Origin: an uncultured Atopobium sp.
GTDB lineage: Bacteria; Actinomycetota; Coriobacteriia; Coriobacteriales; Atopobiaceae
Length of the DNA stretch: 64,000 nucleotides
Assembly (NCBI GenBank): GCA_938028565.1
Contig: CALIZS010000005.1
Location: 1-64,000, forward strand
Reading direction: 5' to 3'
The notes below the pieces were generated by a model, which saw nothing but the letters and a program-made list of their open reading frames with translations, did no database searches and had not been told where the DNA came from. The stretch's first letter is position 1. Every line of letters starts with the position of its first letter. The translations under genes and the position numbers were made by a program. Shown piece after piece: positions 59,520 through 64,000 of this stretch.

Positions 59520-60782
59520 ATGGCACACAAAAACTATTTGTTTACCTCAGAAAGTGTCACTGAGGGACATCCAGACAAGGTTTGTGATCAGATTTCTGAC
59601 GCAATTCTTGATGCAATCCTGGCAAAAGAGGCAGAGCTTGAAGAGCGTGGATATGTTTCTCCAAGTGGTGTTCCAGCTTGCTTGGACAACGTTCGTTGTG
59701 CATGCGAGACTTTTGCGACTACAGGAACTATCGTGGTAGCAGGAGAAATTCGCACTCAATCCTACGTCGATGTCCAGGAGATTGTTCGTAATACTCTCAG
59801 AAATATTGGCTATGACCGCGCTAAATATGGTTTTGACTGCGAGACCTGCGGCGTTTTAAGCCTCATTCACGAACAAAGCCCTGATATTGCCCAGGGTGTT
59901 GACCAGTCTTATGACACGCAAGCTGGACGTACCACCGATCCGCTTGATCTTATCGGCGCAGGTGATCAGGGCATGATGTTTGGCTTTGCATCTGATGAGA
60001 CCGATGTTCTTATGCCAATGCCCGCATATCTGGCTCAGCGTCTAGCTCAGCGCCTCTCAGAGGTGCGTAAGTCTGGTGAGGTTGAGTATTTGCGTCCAGA
60101 TGGCAAGACTCAGGTTACCGTTCGTTATGAGGACGAGAAGCCCGTTGAGGTCACAGCCATTGTTGTTTCCACGCAGCATGCCCCAGAGATTGAAGACATG
60201 TCTGTTATCAAGCAGGATATGATCGACCACGTTATTGCACCTGTTATGGGTGAGGTTAACATTGCTTGGGATAATGCAGACATTTACGTCAACCCAACTG
60301 GTCGCTTTGTTGTTGGTGGACCTATGGGAGACACAGGACTTACTGGTAGAAAGATTATTGTTGATACCTATGGCGGTATGGGTCGTCATGGTGGTGGAGC
60401 TTTCTCCGGAAAGGATTGCACCAAGGTTGACCGTTCAGCAGCATATGCAGCGCGCTGGGTTGCCAAGAACGTAGTTGCAGCAGGCCTTGCAAAGAAGTGT
60501 GAAGTTCAGCTTGCCTACGCCATTGGCGTTTCTCATCCACTGTCTATCATGGTTGATACCTTTGGCACTGGCATTGTTGACGATGCTGTTATTGAGCAGG
60601 CTATCGAGAAGGTCTTTGATCTTCGTCCTGGTGCCATTATCAGAGATCTTAAGCTGCGCCGTCCTATCTTCTCTAAGACAGCAGCATACGGACACTTTGG
60701 CCGCAAAGACCCAGACTTCACATGGGAAGCAACTGATCGTGTTCAAGAGCTTAAAGACGCAGTTTCTGCACTTCAGGCATAG
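59520..60782 (+). CDS. metK: S-adenosylmethionine synthetase
   Basis: Makes SAM from methionine and ATP. 420 residues. FTSESVTEGHPDKVCDQISDAILDAIL, VAGEIRTQSYVDVQEIVR, GAGDQGMMFGFASDET, GRFVVGGPMGDTGLTGRKIIVDTYGG and GGGAFSGKDCTKVDRSAAY are the family signatures. The ATG at 59520 follows AAAGGA. The 120-base leader holds an imperfect hairpin (TGCCCA at 59420-59425 with TGGGTA at 59439-59444) but no SAM riboswitch I recognise. Confidence 0.96.
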   Translation: MAHKNYLFTSESVTEGHPDKVCDQISDAILDAILAKEAELEERGYVSPSGVPACLDNVRCACETFATTGTIVVAGEIRTQSYVDVQEIVRNTLRNIGYDRAKYGFDCETCGVLSLIHEQSPDIAQGVDQSYDTQAGRTTDPLDLIGAGDQGMMFGFASDETDVLMPMPAYLAQRLAQRLSEVRKSGEVEYLRPDGKTQVTVRYEDEKPVEVTAIVVSTQHAPEIEDMSVIKQDMIDHVIAPVMGEVNIAWDNADIYVNPTGRFVVGGPMGDTGLTGRKIIVDTYGGMGRHGGGAFSGKDCTKVDRSAAYAARWVAKNVVAAGLAKKCEVQLAYAIGVSHPLSIMVDTFGTGIVDDAVIEQAIEKVFDLRPGAIIRDLKLRRPIFSKTAAYGHFGRKDPDFTWEATDRVQELKDAVSALQA

Positions 60783-60787
60783 CGTTC

Positions 60788-62944
60788 TTACAAGGTAATC
60801 TTGTATAACCTCATAGAGCCTTCTTCCAGCACCACCTCAAAACCTGGGGTGGTGTCTGTTATTTGCGTGATACCTCTGAAGGTTCCAGGTTTGTAGGTGC
60901 TGGTAACAGCGTTGGAGTAATCAACAACGTTGTTCAGAATAAGAACGTACTGCACGTTAAGGTCATGTGCCGTCTGAAGCACCTCAGGGTCGCTTGCAAT
61001 ACGATTAAGGCGTTTACGAAGAATTGCGCTTGCAGGGCGCTCTGAGGCGTCATAGCCGTTAGGGAAGCGCCAGAGCACATGTAAGTCGTTAGTGCCATAC
61101 GCCCAGAGGCTGCCGTCTTGAGGAAGGTTTGCAATAACAGCACCTGCAGGAACGGTAAGCTCCACGCGACGTAAAAACTCTAATTCCTCAGAGGTCAGGA
61201 TATAGTGATCACCATAGGCCTTCTCGGAAGCCTGTTTAAAGGCAGTAACAGCAGGAATTGGCTTTTCCGATTTAAGGTTTGGCATGGGAACCACATAGTT
61301 GAGTACAACTACACATGCAATGACCGCTCCCACAATCAGAGGTTTAGCCCCAACTGTACAAAAGACGCAGGTCTGAGCTTTGGTCTGAGCCTGAGAAGCT
61401 TTTTCTCTCCAGGAGGCAAACGTTTCTAGCGCAGCTTCGGCAAGAGTTGCCAGGCCAAGCGCTGCTAGTGGAATTGCCATAATGATGCAGCTGGCCGCAA
61501 TACGGAACGGATCGGTATACCAAAATCCCGAAAGATACCCCTTCAGAGGAACGTCAAACGTAATAATAAAAATGCAGAGTATGGATAGGTAGACAAAGGC
61601 AGATACCATCCAGCGAGCCTGCTTGTGCTTAAACGTCCAGACGGCACCTACAAGCACGCAGATTGAAAGTATCGGTTGTGGAGAAACAAGCTCTCCACCT
61701 GCGTACGACTGTCCAATAAAGTCCATACCAAGGGCGTGCAAAATAGCATCTTGCAGGCTAGAGTAGGCGCTCCACCAGAAATTGAGAGCCACGCCTCGAA
61801 CAATCAAAACGTAGTAGAAAAGAGACCAAATAACCAGCGCAAAGATAAAGAATGCGTATGCCAGCGTGACAGGCTTGATTTGTTTTCCAAAGAGAACAAC
61901 TCTGCGTTTTGATTCTCCAATGCGCGCAAAACTCCAAGGCAAAAGCACAACAATTGATGAGAAAATCGTGGAAGGATGCAAAATAAAGAGGGTAATCAAG
62001 CCAAGAACAAATATGACAATAAGCCAGATAAGGTCGTGTTTTGGTGTTTTTGAGCGAGTCATCTGCATAAAAACCCACCAAATGGAAGGCATTACACAGA
62101 AGGCTACCGTGTTAGGAAAGATTGGTCCGTAGATGAGAAGAGACCAAGGGAAAACAAAAAATGCTAGGCAAATAAAGGCTCCGCTAATAAGTGCGATGCG
62201 ATGTTTAGGAAGAACTTTTGCAATAAGTGAGCAGATTGAGAGCGGAAAGATAATGGCCGCACTAACAAAGTTGAGTGCATTTCCTGCAATAGGAACGGTT
62301 GTAGAAACAAGCTGTGTTGTTAGTGCAACAATGATGTTCCAGCCTGAAGGATAAAATCCCGAAGTCCCCGGTTCCCAAGGGGTAATCGAAGCTTCAACGG
62401 TACTGTAGAAGTCATAGTGAATGGATGAGTACTTTTGAGACTCAATCATTGCCTGCGTGACATCTAAGTGATGCACAATGTCCCAGCCCTGAACAAAGGA
62501 GCTGGCAGAGGGCAGGGTTGGTAAGAAGAGAAGCCCTACGGTAAGAAGACCAATTGCAACGTACAGAAGAGGCATCCAGAAGGGGAGTTCTTCGCAGATA
62601 AATGCTGGTACAGGGCTAGTTGATTGCTTGTCAGCGCGTATTGCTTCAGATTTGTTGGGTTTCTCGCTCCTAAAATCCCCTTTGTGTTTGGGAGTAACAT
62701 AAAAAACGTAGCCATTGACCAGAGCTGCAATAAGTAGAGGAACAAGAACCATTACAGCCAAGGGGATGGGGATATTCAGTGCGCTAAAGATTTCTCCTTC
62801 AATGAAGTAAAGCGCGCAGCTGACCAAAGGAGCACTAACAAGTGCCCAGGGTTTTGGCATGCCGGAAGCATGCAACAAAATGACGCCCGGCACGTAGAGT
62901 AGGGCAATAATGACAACTACACTTTGGAAGAACTCAAGCCACAT
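60788..62944 (-). CDS. DUF6541-like polytopic membrane protein
   Basis: 718 residues with about 12-14 hydrophobic segments and a C-terminal extracytoplasmic domain of about 170 residues (from VPMPNLKSEKPIPAVTAFKQAS on). It resembles the large DUF6541 membrane proteins of actinobacteria, which look like GT-C glycosyltransferases: an early loop with QGWDIVHHLDVTQAM has the acidic/His character of that class. No function can be stated. It is convergent with metK after a 5-base gap. Upstream on its strand are TAAAAT- and TATAAG-like elements and a GTCAC...GTGAC inverted repeat near 62990-63006. Confidence 0.7.
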   Translation of the reverse strand: MWLEFFQSVVVIIALLYVPGVILLHASGMPKPWALVSAPLVSCALYFIEGEIFSALNIPIPLAVMVLVPLLIAALVNGYVFYVTPKHKGDFRSEKPNKSEAIRADKQSTSPVPAFICEELPFWMPLLYVAIGLLTVGLLFLPTLPSASSFVQGWDIVHHLDVTQAMIESQKYSSIHYDFYSTVEASITPWEPGTSGFYPSGWNIIVALTTQLVSTTVPIAGNALNFVSAAIIFPLSICSLIAKVLPKHRIALISGAFICLAFFVFPWSLLIYGPIFPNTVAFCVMPSIWWVFMQMTRSKTPKHDLIWLIVIFVLGLITLFILHPSTIFSSIVVLLPWSFARIGESKRRVVLFGKQIKPVTLAYAFFIFALVIWSLFYYVLIVRGVALNFWWSAYSSLQDAILHALGMDFIGQSYAGGELVSPQPILSICVLVGAVWTFKHKQARWMVSAFVYLSILCIFIITFDVPLKGYLSGFWYTDPFRIAASCIIMAIPLAALGLATLAEAALETFASWREKASQAQTKAQTCVFCTVGAKPLIVGAVIACVVVLNYVVPMPNLKSEKPIPAVTAFKQASEKAYGDHYILTSEELEFLRRVELTVPAGAVIANLPQDGSLWAYGTNDLHVLWRFPNGYDASERPASAILRKRLNRIASDPEVLQTAHDLNVQYVLILNNVVDYSNAVTSTYKPGTFRGITQITDTTPGFEVVLEEGSMRLYKITL

Positions 62945-63065
62945 CCTGATCCAATCAAGGTGTTAGTAAAAATTCTTATACTTCTGGGTCACACGACTGG
63001 GCGTGACAGTTATTTCAAACAGACTGGTCTATTTTACGATAGAAGCAAAAGTGGTGTTGAGATAA

Positions 63066-63092
63066 ACAAAAAGGACTTCCGAAGAAGTCCTT
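63066..63092 (-). terminator. intrinsic terminator of the tRNA operon
   Basis: Read on the minus strand: AAGGACTTC, TTCG tetraloop, GAAGTCCTT, then TTTGTTT. It lies just downstream of tRNA-Glu. Confidence 0.92.
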
Positions 63093-63099
63093 GAACATT

Positions 63100-63176
63100 T
63101 GGTAGCCCGTACCAGATTCGAACTGGTGATCTCCGCCTTGAGAGGGCGGCGTCCTGAACCGCTAGACGAACGGGCC
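63100..63176 (-). tRNA. tRNA-Glu (anticodon CTC)
   Basis: Minus-strand cloverleaf of 77 bases including an encoded CCA (63100-63102). Acceptor arms GGCCCGT and ACGGGCT, anticodon stem CCGCC/GGCGG around loop CTCTCAA giving CTC, T-loop GTTCGAAT. It decodes GAG; transcribed after tRNA-Gln with a 19-base spacer. Confidence 0.93.
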
Positions 63177-63195
63177 ATGTATGACTGGGAGGACA

Positions 63196-63269
63196 TGGCT
63201 GGGATAGAGAGAGTCGAACTCCCGTTGACGGAACCAGAATCCGCTGTCCTACCACTAGACGATATCCCA
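63196..63269 (-). tRNA. tRNA-Gln (anticodon CTG)
   Basis: Minus-strand cloverleaf of 74 bases with encoded CCA (63196-63198). Acceptor TGGGATA/TATCCCA, anticodon stem GCGGA/TCCGT around loop TTCTGGT giving CTG, T-loop GTTCGACT. First gene of the pair with tRNA-Glu. Confidence 0.92.
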
Positions 63270-63386
63270 AGATGTCATCCGTGCGCATCAGCGCGAGAAA
63301 TAACTATAAAGGAGACTCGTCAGAGATGCAAGCAATAATTTCAAGAAATTCTGTTTGCAGCAAAAAATATTATACAAAACGCATCT

Positions 63387-64000
63387 CTAAGCGCAAGGAA
63401 CGTCTCTCGTATTTGAGCTGAGCATGCGTTCTGCATCAATAAGCGCCTGGTCAAGAGGGGCACAGCCGGTGCAACTTGCGCATGCGGTAGGAGCGCTTGG
63501 AGTTGCGGCAAGACCACCTTTAGCTGTTTCTCTGAGAGAAACAGGGAGCGCGGCGCCAACTTCTGCCATAGCGTGTGCAACCTCATCAAACGGAATTGGG
63601 TTACCAACGCCCGCAAGAGCAAGCTGAGAAGAGCTTACGGCAGCGGCTACACCAATAGCGTTTCTATCTTGGCAAGGATACTCAACCAGTCCTCTGACAG
63701 GGTCACAGACTAGTCCTAGAAGGTTAGAGATGGCAATAGAAGCAGCGTCCAAGCACTGTTGAGGAGTGCCACCCAAGAGCTCGGTCAATGCAGATGCGCT
63801 CATGGCAGCAGCAGATCCAACCTCTGCCTGACAGCCGCCCTCAGCGCCAGAAACACTTGCGTTGGTGGTTAGGATGGCGCCAATAGCGCTTGCATTCCAA
63901 AGCGCAGAAATAACTTGCTCGTCGGTGGCACCAATCTCTTCTGCTACCGAGATAAGCGATCCTGGTACAACGCCAGAAGCTCCTGCAGTAGGGGCGGCAA
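63387..64000 (-). CDS. sdaAA: L-serine dehydratase alpha subunit, C-terminal part (5' truncated)
   Basis: Iron-sulfur L-serine ammonia-lyase, serine to pyruvate and ammonia. The window end cuts off the start; about 204 residues are visible. Diagnostic blocks are AAPTAGASGVVPG, VSGAEGGCQAEVGSAAAMSASAL, GGTPQQCLDAASIAISNLLGLVCDPVRGLVEYPC and the C-terminal ACASCTGC. Cys residues in AEGGCQAE, LVCDPV and the C-terminal region fit 4Fe-4S binding in this family. Between its stop and tRNA-Gln (63270-63386) nothing else is seen. Confidence 0.9.
   Translation of the reverse strand, partial: AAPTAGASGVVPGSLISVAEEIGATDEQVISALWNASAIGAILTTNASVSGAEGGCQAEVGSAAAMSASALTELLGGTPQQCLDAASIAISNLLGLVCDPVRGLVEYPCQDRNAIGVAAAVSSSQLALAGVGNPIPFDEVAHAMAEVGAALPVSLRETAKGGLAATPSAPTACASCTGCAPLDQALIDAERMLSSNTRDVPCA

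Noticed and set aside
60830..60854. CACCACC...GGTGGTG inverted repeat as a metK terminator
   Set aside because: It lies inside the coding end of the convergent membrane protein and has no T run.
63099..63338. Small plus-strand frame across the tRNA genes
   Set aside because: Read-through of two tRNA genes; both cloverleaves are complete on the minus strand.
1..64000. CRISPR arrays, insertion sequences, prophage, rRNA
   Set aside because: No spaced identical repeats, transposase, phage structural genes or rRNA sequence were seen; xerD is a housekeeping type and not an integrase next to an att site.

Overview
This window looks like chromosomal DNA of a Coriobacteriia species of the Atopobiaceae, most like Lancefieldella (formerly Atopobium). 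That placement is inferred from remembered family resemblance, about half-GC composition, Gram-positive ribosome binding sites and a SepF/DivIVA division set; no database was searched. Most genes lie on the + strand in tight, often overlapping operons.

Layout. 1-2057: polar amino-acid ABC transporter (permease end, ATPase, Tat/lipobox binding protein); the first ~600 bases differ in codon use from everything else. 2243-6127: KdgT-type permease, small membrane protein, SGNH esterase, dGTPase-like HD protein. 6233-10886: rarA, DUF948 protein, RsbW-like protein, SigB-type sigma factor, AI-2E family protein. 10912-18764: alaS-ruvX-mltG-yqeG, then aroK, a catalytically degraded AroB-like protein and an M24 peptidase. 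19018-22284: mannose-family PTS operon with manO. 22421-29496: efp, Asp23 protein, nusB-xseB-tlyA, nadK-recN behind a LexA-like box, pyrG. 29525-30433: xerD. 30872-49460: a nearly complete mra/dcw cluster (mraZ to ftsZ, then pgeF, yggS, sepF, yggT, divIVA) without ftsA. 49542-53540: a DUF4130/radical-SAM DNA repair pair behind a second LexA-like box, then cca. 53584-59332: two YhgE/Pip proteins divergent from a TetR regulator. 59520-64000: metK, a polytopic membrane protein, tRNA-Glu and tRNA-Gln, and the end of an L-serine dehydratase alpha subunit.

How it works together. The centre of the window is the peptidoglycan and division machine: MurB-F, MraY and MurG make lipid II; FtsW, FtsI and MltG polymerise and trim it; FtsZ, SepF, FtsQ, FtsL and DivIVA place the septum. 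SepF probably replaces FtsA as the FtsZ membrane anchor.

Main hunting results: (a) the octamer TTCTCGCC/GGCGAGAA occurs 33 times, balanced between strands and in all reading frames, sometimes as inverted pairs at gene ends, resembling an uptake-sequence or Chi-like system; (b) the pyrG leader has the architecture of the E. coli pyrC start-site-switch hairpin; (c) two GAAC-N4-GTTC boxes predict an SOS regulon including the radical-SAM repair pair; (d) two phased direct-repeat arrays upstream of mraZ look like MraZ boxes; (e) an AroB-fold protein has lost its catalytic residues; (f) the ABC ATPase gene is mosaic in codon use.
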